Positions 1-12,398 of a stretch of DNA of 64,000 nucleotides are shown in pieces. The notes beneath the pieces are model-generated. The model had not been told where the DNA came from and searched no databases. It saw only the letters and a list, made by a program, of their open reading frames with translations. The first letter of the stretch is position 1. The number at the start of each line of letters is the position of its first letter. Position numbers and translations under genes: made by a program. The stretch is from contig BSDZ01000023.1 in the NCBI GenBank assembly GCA_030268105.1, positions 1,550,001-1,614,000 of the forward strand, in the 5' to 3' direction. Source of the stretch: Volvox africanus (Eukaryota > Chlorophyta > Chlorophyceae > Chlamydomonadales > Volvocaceae).

Positions 1-3000
1 CTTCACGGCGGCGCGGGCGCACTGGCTGACCATCGTCCAGGAGTACGTTTCCGAGGGCGCGTACGAGGCGGCGAGGGCGGCCAGCGAGAGAACGGTGGAG
101 GGTGGGTGGTGCGCGCACGCGTTTGTGTGCGGCGTGTGCATTTGTAATTCTTTGTATTGCGTGTGTGAGCACTGAGCCGTACGGGAGAATGCGGAAGCCA
201 ACGCATATTGATGGTATCAACCGGGGGAGATCGGAGGGGCTTTCAACACTTGTCGTGTGATGTGGTATCTGTTTTTGCGGTTGATGCAGCTCAGAGCGCG
301 CTCAGGAGGTTTGACTATAAAGGGGCGCGTAATCCTGGGAATTCGCTGTGCAAGTTTAGAAGGCATCTTTTGCCGCTGTGCAGATTTGCATCCACACACT
401 CCGCCGTCTTACCCATCATGCATCATCCCACCTCCGTGCGGCCCCTTGGGAGTTCCTTAACGCCACCACAACCAGCACCACCAACACCACCAGCACAAGC
501 ACTGGCACCACCAACACCAGTACAACCAGCACAGCCACCAGCACAACCAGCATTAGCACCACTACTAGGACCGCAATCACCACAACCACAGTTATGATCA
601 TTTCCACAGTCCTTTACGATCCCACACACCGCAACCCTGCTCTGTTGATTCGTCACCGTCTTATCTTCACCCCGCACTCGACCCCTGATGCCGTTTCTTA
701 CTAATGAAGTAGGTCAGATCTGGTCACTGCGGTGTGTCCCTAACCGTCGCTTTCACCTTCACCTTGGTTACCATCCAACCCGCCCCACTAACCATCTGCT
801 CCGTCTCCTATAAGCGAGTAGACGTGTTGTTTACGCACCCCCTGCAGGTGCGCGCTCGGTGCTGGCGGTATTGCTGGGTCAGCCCGCCGCACTACGTGCC
901 TCGACGAACAACTGGCTGGAGCTCGCCGCTGCGGAGATAGTACACCGGCAAGGGGGTTGCGTGGAGGCAGCGAACCAGCTGGGGGCAGTGCTGACGGAAT
1001 GCCAGGCTGCCTGCAGGCGGGATGACGAGGAGTCGGCGCTGCTGGCCATGTTGGCGGAGCTGCTCGAGGTAGGTTCGATGGTTTATGGGTTTAACTACAG
1101 CTCAGGTTTTTACCGGTGTGTAGGTTTTGGAAGTACTCCTTGTAAGAGAGGTGTGATGAAGGCGCGAAAGAGGTGTGAGGGATGTACGGGAGAAGCTCAC
1201 CGGCCTGCTCCGCTCCGTGTAGCCCCCCCCCTTTCCCCCCTCCCCAGGTCCGTGTCGTTGACCCTGACCCCGCCGCGGTCTCTCTGACTGTGCTGGCCCT
1301 CCCTCGTCCGCACTGGCCCGCATGTATGGGGAGCTCACAGGCTCTGACCGACATGGACATCTCCGGTGTTGTTTCGGTGATGAACAGCTTCGGCCTGGTG
1401 CAGAGCTGGCTGATGCTGCACTCCCTGGAGCTCATGGCGGCGTACCCCGGCAGTGCTGTGGGCGGGGGCTCTGCCGGGCGCAGCACTGGGATCCTGACTG
1501 AGCGTCTGGCTGTGTCCGGCTGTGATCAGGTTTGTGCGTGTATGCGTGTGTGTATCGGGAAGTATGTGGGAGCATGTGTCCGGATGGCTTAATGAAGGCT
1601 AGCTAGGCTAGGGCACATCCATAGGGACTTACCCCGCGCCGATACATCTGGTACTAAGCTGCACAACACAATGCGAATCTGCTGCATTTCTTTCGCCGGG
1701 TTGGGCTTGTGCTCATGAAGGCGACTGCGATGGAGATGGAGATGGCGGCTTCGCGTTTTTCAAGACTTAGGGTTTCGTCCGATACGAGCATGGCTGGTCC
1801 CGCGGCGAAGACACTTTCCCCGGGGGGAGCTGCGCGGCTTTGATTCAGTAGCAGCGTCTCTTGCTGTGCTTAGATGTGTGGCAAAACCAAGAGCGCTCGG
1901 GCAACGATGTGCAACCCCGAGGAACTCGGGCAGAACCTGCCGGGCCGTGTTCGTCCCCTTGCCGTTGCTTCACCACTCACCTGCCGCTGACATAATACTA
2001 CCTGCCCAGGCCTGAGCCAGATTTATTTATTCTTGACATGTGCTGGGCCCTATGTCATCTGTGCATTCCGCCCTTCATTTTTCTGCAGTTTTTTGCAGTC
2101 CCCATCCTCGTGAAAAGATTCTGATGTTCTAATCACGGGTCACGTGATTTGCTGTTCTTTCGGTCTGTTTGATCTTGGTTATCACGGTTACTTCATTTGT
2201 TCACTCAATTGTACATCCCATAGATGTACTTACCGGTTACATCAGGCCCGGTATTTATTTCTCCGTGAGGGGCTTCTTTTTGCATTCACGATCTCGCTCC
2301 CCCTTCCCCCTTATCCCTGCCACTTTCAGATGGAGTACTTCCGTCTGATCTGGGCTGAGTCTCTGTTGCCTGGATGCCTAGGGGGCGGATGGCAGTTGGC
2401 GCTGCAGTACCTGGCCTGGTGTCCACAGCACGGCGCAGCGGCAGCGGAGGCGCTTTTGGAGGCATTGCCGGTGAAGGGGGTTGGCGGGGAGGGATGGAGG
2501 AGATGGGCTACGAAGGGCCTGACGGGATTGGGTCGCTGTTTAGACAACCCCGCATTTTCGTACTCGCTGCAGCAACCTGCCCTTTCCGCCTGGAAAAGGA
2601 ACGAACCGTCCGTCCGTCCAACACCTCTTTTTCGCAAAACTAGTAGTAAAAGTAAATCATGAATATATCATGGCTATTTTTTCCGTCCGTCCATCGCATG
2701 CATTCGACAGGTAAACAGCTGCGATGTACGCACGCTAGAGAAGTCTCTCGTCGCCTGTCGGCGGCTTGGACTGGGCTCCACCGCAGCAGTACTCTGCCGG
2801 ATAGCAGGTGCGGACCCCCTTCCTCAGTCGCGGGAGCGGAGCTGTTGGGGCTCCCAGTGTTGAATCTAGCAGCACCCGGATCAATATGGAAATACCCGAA
2901 TAAGTACTGTGTGCCAATCGTTGACGGACAGGTAACAAAGACCTGTGGGGAAGTGCTTCTGAATCCCTGCTACCTTGCGACGCATGCCGGCGCTGGGAAA

Positions 3001-4460
3001 CACTGAGCTGATGGCGGTACATTGGTACGTGTACTAGGCGGCCAGGTCGGGAAGTGTATTGTTGCCGTCTCAAGTGTTTGGTATCGTACTCTCTATTTCC
3101 CAGCACCCAGCTAGTTTTCGGACACTATGAGATATTCAGGCACTGTGCTTTTGTTTAAGAGTCGCACGTGACCCTCGCTGCCAACCCACACGCCGCGGCC
3201 CAAACAGGTGCGGACGCACTTAGTCGCGGCTTTCTTGGAAGCGGTGTGCAATGGATGGTGAGGGCAGCGGACCCGAGGCGCACGGCCGCGGTGCTGGAGA
3301 TGTTGGAGGATATGGTGGCGGACACCTTAGCGGCGCGTCTGGATAAATACCAGGCTGGGCCCCTGAACCTTCCCGGCGGAGGCGAGCTTGAGGCCCTTCT
3401 GGATTGGCTACCAGGGTTCGGAGAAGCAGGAGCCGAGGAGGCGCCAGCTGTGGTGCCGAGCGGTGGACGCGATCTGGGGGCTTTCCTCGTAGATGTGCTG
3501 AAGCTGAGCCGGGCGATGGGCAAGCTGGCGGCGGCACGGGACGCCAACGTAAGTGTGCTGTCTTCTGTTGCCGTTTGACGTCCTTCTGTCCGGTAGGGCC
3601 AGGAGGGAGTGTAATGCTCGGCGCGGAGACTTATGAACTGGGAGAGAACACACCTCACCTCCTCCTGAAGCCCCAAGTTCGCTAGCTGGAACGTAGCGCT
3701 CTCAACGGAAAGAGCGTTGCTCGTGCATGTTAGTTTCACTTTCATGCTTTTTCCGCTCCTCAATTTCCTCAGCATGGACATTCTAATGCACATCACCCAC
3801 GAGGTGCTGCCCTCAGGGCCGGTAGCCGAGTACCTCTTCATGCTTAATGTACATTAAGGCTTCATGTACACACACCGCTTTTTCTACCGCGCTTTATTGG
3901 AATCTTGGCATATATACCCTGTGCTTAAGCACTTATACGAAGATGGCCACTTTTGCCGCCTCCTCACGCCCATCTGAAGGGATATCCCCGCGTTGCTTCG
4001 TGCGTATGTGTGTCCCTGCCTGCCTGCCTGCCTGCCTGCGTCCCTGCCTGCACAGGCGCCACCGGACGATCCTGCAGTCCTCAAGTCACTGTCCGCAGGC
4101 CACACCGCCCTCATGTCCATGGTTGCGAGCCGCACACCGCCGCGCAGACTCTCCGTGCTTCTGCTCTTTTACGCACTGCCGCTGTTGGAAGCCACTGCGG
4201 CCGGAGGTCGCTTGTTCAGCTTGCCAGATGTGCAACAGCTCCTGGACTGGATGAGCGAGTGCGAATGTCGCGTGGGTGCTGTTAGCGGGGGTGAAGGCCT
4301 GGTCTTGAGCTACCCGGATGCACCTCCCTGTGCACGCGCGGTGCAGCTGGCGCTTGTGCGGGCTATGGCACGCGCGCATACGCTGCAGAATGAAAGTGCT
4401 GGCGGTGGTAATGTTGGTGGTGTTGGGGGGGCCATGATCCAGGCGGCGGCTGGTGGGTAA
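1..4460 (+). CDS. NUP85: Nucleoporin Nup85 (Y-complex), 5'-truncated, spliced
   Basis: Scaffold nucleoporin of the Nup107-160 (Y) complex of the nuclear pore. Exons I infer: <1-101, 848-1068, 1248-1529 (or from 1341), 2330-2470, 2711-2807, 3208-3548, ~3678-3848, 4056-4460. Phases agree across these joins. The 2330 exon carries the family-typical stretch EYFRLIWAESLLPG..WQLALQYLAWCP. It is followed by RTLEKSLVACRRLGL..AAVLCRIAG and GSGVQWMVRAAD, then the helical C-terminus ending LPDVQQLLDWM and a Gly-rich tail; stop TAA is 4458-4460. The exon near 3773 is uncertain. A good pyrimidine tract and AG precede 3773, but that start leaves a 2-nt phase gap, while the frame is open from 3678 (weaker AAG acceptor) and in phase. 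The 5' part lies outside the window. Family assignment is by motif recognition from memory, not a search. Confidence 0.8.
459..597. repeat. ACC/AAC-type low-complexity tract in Nup85 intron 1
   Basis: Degenerate tandem of ACC and AGC-rich triplets inside the first visible Nup85 intron (102-847). Apparent Thr/Ser- or Pro/Ala-rich reading frames here are by-products of the repeat. The rest of this 746-bp intron shows nothing recognisable. Confidence 0.7.
4017..4051. repeat. TGCC tetranucleotide microsatellite before the last Nup85 acceptor
   Basis: Repeated TGCC units form the pyrimidine-rich tract directly in front of the acceptor CACAG at 4051-4055 that opens the last Nup85 exon. Length variation here could change acceptor strength (inference). 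Confidence 0.75.
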
Positions 4461-5361
4461 CCTTGCGTACCAGCAGTATGGTGGGGCTGATAGTAGAGCG
4501 ATCGATGGGATGGAGGTACAGTCTTTAGGAAAAGACGATTCGCAGCAGCCAAAGGATTTGTTAGTGGACCAATACCGCTTATGTGGCAATCTATATCGTC
4601 ATGTAAAGAGCATGACGTTCACCATCAACCTCCATCTTCGTGCGAGGTATCTATGACAAGCCTTGTCAGAATCCGTTGGATTACGCATGTGCACCTGCAA
4701 AATGCCGTTAGAAACATGTTGATTTTTCAGTCAAGTTATTAGAAATGGATGCGAAATCGATTTCTGGCGACGAAGAGGGGAATTAGCTATGCTGTTGTAA
4801 GGACTCATGTGCGCGTTCGCAACTAGCTTAGCAGCAGTTGGGCCCTGCCTCGGTATCTGCCGTTGTTGTATGACCTAGAGTTTTTGCCCCTTACGCGGGT
4901 ATTGATCTTGACCTCGTGTTTCAAGTTCTGGCGTGGTTCACAGCGGCTTGGTTGCAAAGGGGGCCGGTTAAGAACTAGATGCAACAACCTGAATCTACTC
5001 AGTTCCTGTCCCAGACAGAAATTTGGTGCTCAAAGTTCCGAATCGGCCGGCAGCAAGGTCACACAGGCGCCCTATTAAGTCCAATACGAGATCACCTCGC
5101 GGCCGCCACAACCTCAATAACTTAAACTCGTAACGTAACGCTAACGGTAATACAAAGGCATAAGAGGAGGATCAGGTGAGGACTGCGTCACATGAAGAGG
5201 CGGCGAGAGGAGCTGCAGAGCTGCAGCCCCCAGTGTGACCACGAAGCAGCCAAGCCGGCATGGATAGCCAACAAGCATGAGAGTGGAGGGGTGGAACGCT
5301 GTAGCATGTGGCTGTGGCATGCATTATGACAGCATAATGGGATGGCTCCTTTTCACTATTC
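4461..5361. other. Intergenic space between two convergent genes
   Basis: Nup85 (+) ends at 4460 and the FIST gene (-) ends at 5362, so this 0.9 kb holds both 3' UTRs. A TGTAA at 4796-4800, the usual green-algal polyadenylation word, is the best candidate for the Nup85 poly(A) signal. No coding exon, RNA gene or repeat is recognisable in the rest. Confidence 0.55.
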
Positions 5362-8300
5362 CTATGCGTCCCTACCCCTGTAGATTCGAGTGCTGCCGCC
5401 CCCACCGCCGCTGCCGCCAAATCGCCGGCTGCCACCGCCGCCTCTATTGCCGCCACCACCCTTCCCACCGTCCCCTGTGCGCCGTCGGCTGCCGCCACTG
5501 CCGCCATCTTCCTCCCGCCCCTTAACTCCGCTTCCACTCCCGCCATTTCCTTGCGCGCTCGTTCTGTCCGCGTTAGCGTCCTCATCCCTGCTGCGCAGCG
5601 GCTCCGGCGGCAGTGAGTTCATCGCTCGAAGCACCCCGATGACGGATGAATACTCCATGAGTTCGGTGCCGCCGGGGAGGGGCGCGATTTGGGCTGCATG
5701 AGCACGGAGGGCGGTAAAGAGAGGAAGGCGAATATTCGATGGATTAAATAGATGTGGGGGAGGGTGTAAAGGACAAACATTCGCTCGCACAATCAGGGGA
5801 GAGTACAAAGCCAAAGCATTCACGCGGCAAAGTGCAATCAAAACTCAGTCGCGCTGGATCAAATGCCATAGGTAGAGGCCAGAGGGAAGGCGAAGGTGGG
5901 GATAATCTACTGGGAAGGGCGCGGAGGACAGGATAGGACGGGACGGCACAGACGGTGGGAGGGGCTGGCAGCTTCAGAAACCATAGGTACTAATACGCAC
6001 AAACGTTTATGTATGCGTGTAGCTCTCGTATCCCAGCACATTGCTTCCAGATCTCTATGTTGTCATATCGATGCCGTACCTCCGCCGAACATGCCACCCG
6101 TGGGCAATGGCAGGTAGGAGTTGATAAGCTCCGACTCAGACACCTCGCTGCCGCTGCTGGTCGGAGTCCGCTCCACGTCACTTAAGAGGGGCCGGGGCGG
6201 GTCAGCAGTCGGTTGGGGGCGAATACCTCGGCGAGAGTCAACCCTCAGATTCAATATTCAGGGGAGTCGCTTCTCGGCTGCTGGTAGGGAAAGGTGGGTC
6301 GACACTTTGGCGTAACGGCCCATAACTTTGCTGCACACGGACTCATTGAGGCGCAGGCCCTCATCAGTCAACACTCGTCTTTCCTGACAGGCTGGGGGCG
6401 GGGCCTTGCGCGTGACTTCAAGCTTCTCGCCAACGGCTCCAAACCATACAGACCTACGTTCCCATACGCAAATTGAATACAATCCATGTTGCAACGTTTT
6501 TAGGCAACATAAATACCCGTTCCCTCCGTGCCTACCCAAGCGCGCATGCATGCGCCCGAATTAATGACTCGACTTCACCTCCGACCCAAGCCCCTTCCTC
6601 CCGCCGGCCTCGGAAAGCACCAGTGCTGCCTCTCTATTCTCGCTGGAAGCGGTTTCGCGCGACTCGGAGGGAGCTCCTAAGGAGCACTTCACTGAACCGT
6701 GCAACAACATACTCGGGACCCACTTACTAGCCCAAAACAGACTCTTAACCCAGTAAAAACATTCGTCCGCCCTACCGCCCAAGCACCCCGGCATCTGCTT
6801 ACGTGAAGACCAGCGCCCCAAAGCTTGGCGGCAAAGGGGACCCAGACAGCACCCGCCGGAGGTCCTCCCGCTTATACGCAAGCAGCTGGGCGCGGAGGTC
6901 CTCGGAAAGACCCGGCGGGTCGCGGACCTGGAACAGAATGGCGAGGGCGGCACCGCGGTGGGCGAGAATCCCATGGTGGGAGAGCAACGGCAGTCCGCCC
7001 CAACGACGCACAATATCATGAACTGTACACGACACCGAAAGCAGACAGAAATCTTCTGAGGAATTTTCTCCGGAGGAAGAGAAGAGTCTCAATGAAAACC
7101 TGACCATATATGCTACGTGTACTGTGAGGAGCTGGAAGTGGACTACACACCTAGCCGTGTGTACGCGCATTAAGGACAAGGTTCCTACCGGAAAAGGAGG
7201 CTGAGGAATGCGGCGGGGGCAGGAAAGGAAAACGGGGGGAAGTCAAATAAAACGAATCCTGGTGCTGATACTTAAGGAAAGAGAACTAACCGAGAAAGTC
7301 GGATGATGGCTGACGTCGAAAAAAGGGGCGACACGGAGCAGTTGGGGGTTTCGGCATGGAGGACGCGGTCGTAGTACCCGGCTGGCCGCTAGGCCCCCCC
7401 CCATACACACACTTCCGATCGCTCACCATGATCTTGATTCGGTAACCCCGGCGAATCTCCCCATCCACCATGATGGTTCCAAACTCCTGATCCACCCCTT
7501 TGAGCTGTGGACAGGAGTAGGTTAGGAGTTAGGAGTTAAGAGTTAGGGGGAGAAATAAGACAAGGCATTGTGGGTGGGTGGTGGTCGCGGGGAGACGAAG
7601 ACGTGAATGCAGGGTTCCAATGCTAAGCCAGGATGAACGTCGGCGAACGTGGCGCGAAATGATCCAGAGGGGCCATTGGTCGGGCGATGGCGGCGAGGTG
7701 GAAGCCAACACAGTAAGGAAAGGCGTGCCAGGGGACGTTGTGGGGAACCGGAAAGCTGATGGCAGATCTTGTGAGAGGCCGGGACAGGCGCCGGTATACC
7801 ATATTTGGTTGGCAGATACGGGGGCGCGCCGTGCAATGTGCAATGCCGTGTGAGGGAGTTCCTTAGCGCCGTGCAATGCCTGTCGTTACCCACTTCCATG
7901 ATCTCCCAGTCGGCTGGCCCGAGCTCCTCCAGTGGCTTGGTGGTATCCGCTGCCACCGCCACTGCGCACGTCTCCATCACCTCCTCCCACACCGCGCTTT
8001 CGCTTCCAAGGGCCTCCACCTGCATGGGGGCAGGGGGGCAGGAAACCACCCGCTGGTTCAATTTTGAGCCCAAAGACACTGGAGGACGCACGTAGAGGGA
8101 CTCAGATGCAGGGGCCCGGGAAGGGAACAAAAATCCGCAGCCGATTATAACGCCTGAGCGGGTCACTGCTACTTCGTATACCGGTTCACATTGATCAAAC
8201 GACATGTAGGGATGACGCTGAGCCCTGAACGATTTAACGCCCCCACTCGTCAACGCACCACATCGATGATTGCCGCCAAGGAGGGGGTGCCTGACACGCC

Positions 8301-11300
8301 CAGTGCGCTGTATATCGATGCAAGATCGTCCGCATCTGCGTCCTCATCATCTGAGTCCTCGTCGTCGTCGTCATCGTCGTCATCATCGTCGGCACCGCGG
8401 CCGCCACGCCGCGCAGCCGAACCGCCACTTAGGAAAGAAGACAAGCCCCCGCCGCCGGTACGGCTGCCGAAGCCACGAGATCGGCTCCCAAAGCTGCTGC
8501 TGCTGCTGCTGTTACTGCCGCTGCCGCTGCCGCTGCTGCTGCTGCTGCTGGAGGATGAGGAAGACGCGCCGGGAGCGACCGCCCCGGATGACCCTGACAC
8601 TGCCGCCGACACCGAAGAGGAAGATGATGGTAGAGAGGTCTTTCCGCTGGCTGGCGGAAGCAACGTCGCCGATCCTATCGCGCTGCCTGTGCCGCCGCCC
8701 TCGCCACCCGCATTGGGGGAGGACGGGGCGGAAGGAGAGGGTGGCAAGGGGGTGGGCGGTGCCTCCCTAGCGTCGCTGATTGTGAGGATGTGTCCCGCGG
8801 GTGCGAAGGAGCCGGTACTCATACCCGCGGTGGTGGCCTCAACCCGCCAGATTGTGGGGCTGGGGGCGCGGTAGCCCTGGGTTGCGGTGACGGGCGGGAG
8901 GGGGAGGGTTTTCACGCAGTCTTCCAAGAGAGCACACATAAAAACACACCTACGCGTATGGATGCTCCTTTTCACTTTACCCTCGTTGAACTATTGGGGA
9001 TGTTCGGGCAGGCACGCAGCCCACCGCCTATGTTGTATGTGTTCGATGGGGGAATGCGCTAAACCAACTTTTCTGAACAAGCATCACGCATATGGGCATC
9101 AACATGTCCCAACCCCCTGTGCCCTTAAAAGCCCCGTGCCTGCGACACGATGGCGTCGAGCTTGACGTCGCCGTGTAGTACGAGGCATACGGCGCCGTAT
9201 AAGTACATTCCATTGCTCATCACAGTGTCCGAGTCGTCGTCCGTGGCGGCGGTGGACGCGCCGCCCGAGCTGCCACCTTCCCGCCCGCCGCCGTTGGCTG
9301 GCCCTGAGCCTTGTCCCGTCAGCTTGCTAATCAGATTCAACGACCGCTGCAGCCAGCCGCCGCCGCCATTGCCGCCGTTCTGTGAGTCGGCGGAGCCTCG
9401 GCCTGTGCCGCTGGCCTTGGTATCGGCGCTGGTGGCAACGGCTGCAGCAGCCGCGGCCGCTGCCGCAGCGGCAACACGGGGCTTGACTCGGGTCCGCACG
9501 TCCTGCTGAGCACTCCACGCAAACATGGCCCTCTGCCGAGACCTCACACCGACGCTCAACATGCCACCTGTGAGCGGTGCAGCGCAGGTCGTCGTTCGAA
9601 TCATTGTGAGACGCGAAGAGATGCACGAGAGAACGATGACTAGATCAAAACAAAGAATCGCGAAACGGAGAAGGCGTTAGAGGGGATCACCTTGAGCCCT
9701 TGGGGGAGGACGCAGAGAGAAGGGAGAGGGACTTAGTAAGAGCCAAAGGCTGGGGGAATGTAAAGACAATGAGGCCCCGTAGGAAGGGGCAGGGTTTCGC
9801 CCAGGTTAATGAGCCGCTGCTGATGAGGAACGCCACCCTGTTACAAAGACAACCAGGCTCATAGCCCGCCTCGCATGCGTCACAGCCAATGGTTCAATAG
9901 GTTTCAAACGGCCCGGTCGTGATGGGGGCGGGAAAGGGGAGGGACCCCCGAGGGCCTGATCTTTCAGAGGAGTGGCAAGAGAGCTCCGCCAAGAGAGGTC
10001 CGGGTGTTGTCATCGCCGTAAAGGAGATAGCTAGGTCATGAAGGTGATGAAGGTCATGCAATGCTGATAACGAGGGGGAGCAACGCGGAGGAACTCGGGA
10101 CTTCCGCATCCCGAAGCACAGGTGGGATGATAACACCATCAATGTGCACAAACAGCCCGTGTTGCTCATAAGCCCCCAAAAGAAACGATGGCTGTAAGTG
10201 AATACTTGTAGCGATGACCCGTTCGGGGCGCCGGGAAGTTCTCACCCTGCAATCTAGAGGTGGTGTGGAGAATGGATGCCTGTGTCAACATGCGCCCATG
10301 CACGTAGAAATCCATCCATCCATCCATCCATCCATCGATCAATCGATTGGTTGACCCTTACGATACGCCCGATACGTACCCAACTTCGCGGCGCGCGGGA
10401 AAGAGTAGTCCAGGCCTTCCAAGATGTTGTAGAGCTGTGTGAACCGTGGGTCACTGAACATGAGGAAGGACACGTGACGGTTTGTGTCTGCGGGCACACC
10501 CACGAAATCCGCCCACCGCTCCACTGCGGCGTCTGCAATCCATCGGGGAGAGAGAGAGGAAGGGGAGGGAGGGGGGGCAACTTGGTGTTAGTGCCTTCGC
10601 TACTGCAAGGTCGCAGACAGATTGCTTTGTTATTACCGGCAAAGAACGGCCCTTTCCTGACTTAAGAAAAGTTTCGTGCATTCGTTTAGCTCTCAACGCG
10701 GAGCAGAATACGTTCTCGTTGGTGATGCCATCTTCGCGCACACCCAGGCATGGTCGCCCTCCCCATACCACCATACACGCACACAGCCACACACAACTAC
10801 ACGCACGCTCACATATCCAGCCCCATGCGTGCACACCCACCCTCCTCCGGCACGCTGCTCCGCAACGTGTGAAACACCCGGATGGCCACCTGGGGAGCAG
10901 CGCGAGAAAAGGCGGGGGTGGATCGGAACCATATAATCAATAACATGGCTACAAACGTGCGTGCGAGGGTGCTAGGAAGGATTGTGTTCACGTTGAAAGC
11001 TGGTTCGCGCACATCAGCGAGACGTGCAAACCCTCACGCAGGACGCACGTGATGCCAAAGGCTGCAGATGCTAGCCCTAATACGATAGCTGACTTCCTGG
11101 CCGCATCTTAGGGGAAATGAGAAGACGAGAGCATGAATGCTAAGAAACCTATAACTGTAACCCGGTTATCAAGTGCCGTAGAGGCGGAACTCCATCACAC
11201 TGGCCTGCATGGGGGCTGTGTGCGGGTTACCCAACAGGGAATCCAAGCCCCGGCAGGTGGAGTCGTTCTGCCCCCTTCTGCCCCCTCCCCTCCCCTCCCC

Positions 11301-12398
11301 TCCCCTCCCCATCCGATCCCATCCCATCCGATCCGATCTCGTCTGATCCCATCCCATCCCATCCCATCCCATCCCATCCTACCAGATAATACCAATCGGC
11401 ACTCAGGCAGCAGTGCATCTGTCCCTGATTGCCACGCGCCACCCCACCTATCAGTTATCACGTGTCCCCTGTCCCCGCCCCAACGGCACCCAGATCAAAA
11501 CTCCCCGGCCCCACACGACCCTGATACACCTAACCCACCAAGACCAAGCTCCGAGGATCTAGGTACGCCAAGGTGCGCAGCTTTGCTACTGTGTTTAATA
11601 CTTCCGGGATCGCTCCAACCCCCTCCAAGCCCCTGTCTTCACTCTAGCCTCGTCCTTTCACCCTGTCACCGCCACTGTAACCGAGAAGGATTGCCAGCTG
11701 TCCCCTCCCGCACTCACCCCCGGCAGCGACCCTAGGGTCAGACTGAGCGCCGGCTCGCCGTCCGCTTCCATGGTGCCTGACTTGCCGCCACCCAGCACGC
11801 CAAACGCCTACGTGCCATGAGAATAGAAGTATCGGTTGCTGCCGATGGATGTTGAGTATTGGTTGCTGCCGGTGCCGCGGGCTGCGGGCTGAGATGCTGA
11901 TTTGGTTGAAGATACTCACCCACAGCGTATAAACGCCTCACAGCTCTCTCACAGCTCTCTCTCTCAAGCACGTCAAAAACCGTTGCTTTTCATTTGCTAT
12001 CCCCAGGGCTGGTCAGAGATCCTGATATGCGATACACGCACGCCATGCCGTGCGTACGTGTTCCAAGCTGCCCCCTTGTCCCAATGCTTGCTTGCCTCCA
12101 TGAGGCGACCCCAAGCCAGGTTTGCCGTCCTTGCACATCCTTCCGTCGAAGCCTAGGGCCATCATGCGTGCACGGGCCTCGCTCTCCCTGGGGCCTACCG
12201 CTCTGCACCTACCGAGCATCCAAACACGTGCCGCAGGGACGGGAGTCGCTCACGCAGCAGCGGGACCAGGCGGTCGAAGTCCGAGCCAAACGCCGCTGAC
12301 ACGAACACAATGGCCAACTCAGGCTGAGGCTCCCCTGCCTCTCCCGACCCAGATCGCATGGCTCGGCGGATTTGCGCGATGCACTCGTCCACGGCGTC
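5362..12398 (-). CDS. FIST-domain (FIST_N + FIST_C) protein, spliced
   Basis: FIST domains are sensory modules first defined in prokaryotic signal-transduction proteins and also found in plant and algal proteins; the ligand here is unknown. Exons in transcript order: 12398-12213, 11807-11718, ~11204-11177 (tentative microexon), 10532-10380, 9567-9140, 8876-8262, 8019-7894, 7504-7427, 6927-6803, 6156-6080, 5693-5362. The last eight join in phase without a stop. FIST_N signs: ELAIVFVSAAFG, RHVFGCS, EADGEPALSLTLGSLPG, HVSFLMFSDP, YSFPRAAKLGG and GAVCLVLHGDVKLDAIVSQ. FIST_C signs: KGVDQEFGTIMVDGEIRRGY, VRDPPGLSEDLRAQLL, GALVFT, LPLPTGGMFGG, LMEYSSVIGVLRAM. Inserts include poly-Ala, poly-Ser and ten consecutive Asp residues (near 8350-8392). 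The tail is Gly/Arg-rich, ending at TAG 5362. The intron after 9140 appears to use a GC donor. The CNGRG-type motif normally after GALxF is absent. About 745 codons are visible. Confidence 0.72.
8350..8392 (-). repeat. GAC/GAT triplet tract coding poly-Asp in the FIST gene
   Basis: GAC and GAT codons in tandem encode about ten consecutive aspartates plus an acidic D/E tail in the exon 8262-8876. The same exon holds poly-Ser runs (8490-8570) coded by AGC/TCC repeats. These lie between FIST_N and FIST_C signatures, so they are probably a disordered linker or insertion. Confidence 0.75.
10311..10336. repeat. ATCC tetranucleotide microsatellite
   Basis: About seven ATCC units in an intron of the FIST gene, just downstream (transcript sense) of the exon ending at 10380. 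Confidence 0.8.
11280..11380. repeat. CCCCT / CCCAT pentanucleotide microsatellite
   Basis: A CCCCT run turns into CCCAT/CCGAT units. It lies in a FIST-gene intron and explains several spurious Trp/Met/Gly/Asp-rich reading frames on the minus strand. Confidence 0.85.

Noticed and set aside
423..677. Val/Ala/Gly-rich minus-strand frames
   Set aside because: Produced by the ACC/AAC low-complexity tract in a Nup85 intron.
6561..7019. Alternative minus frame across the FIST exon 6803-6927
   Set aside because: Out of phase with the VRDPPGLSEDLRAQLL frame, which matches FIST_C and splices cleanly on both sides.
8191..8874. Plus-strand frames rich in Leu/Pro/Ser or Cys opposite the FIST exon
   Set aside because: Mirror images of poly-Ser/poly-Asp triplet repeats on the coding minus strand.
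10054..10245. Minus-strand frame FLLGAYEQHGLFVHIDGV as a FIST exon
   Set aside because: Phase incompatible with the 10380 donor, whereas 10380 joined to 9567 gives the expected KLGG-M-L-S reading; left as intron.
11169..11461. Trp-Asp-Gly-Met repeat peptides, minus strand
   Set aside because: Translation of the CCCAT/CCCCT microsatellite, in an intron.
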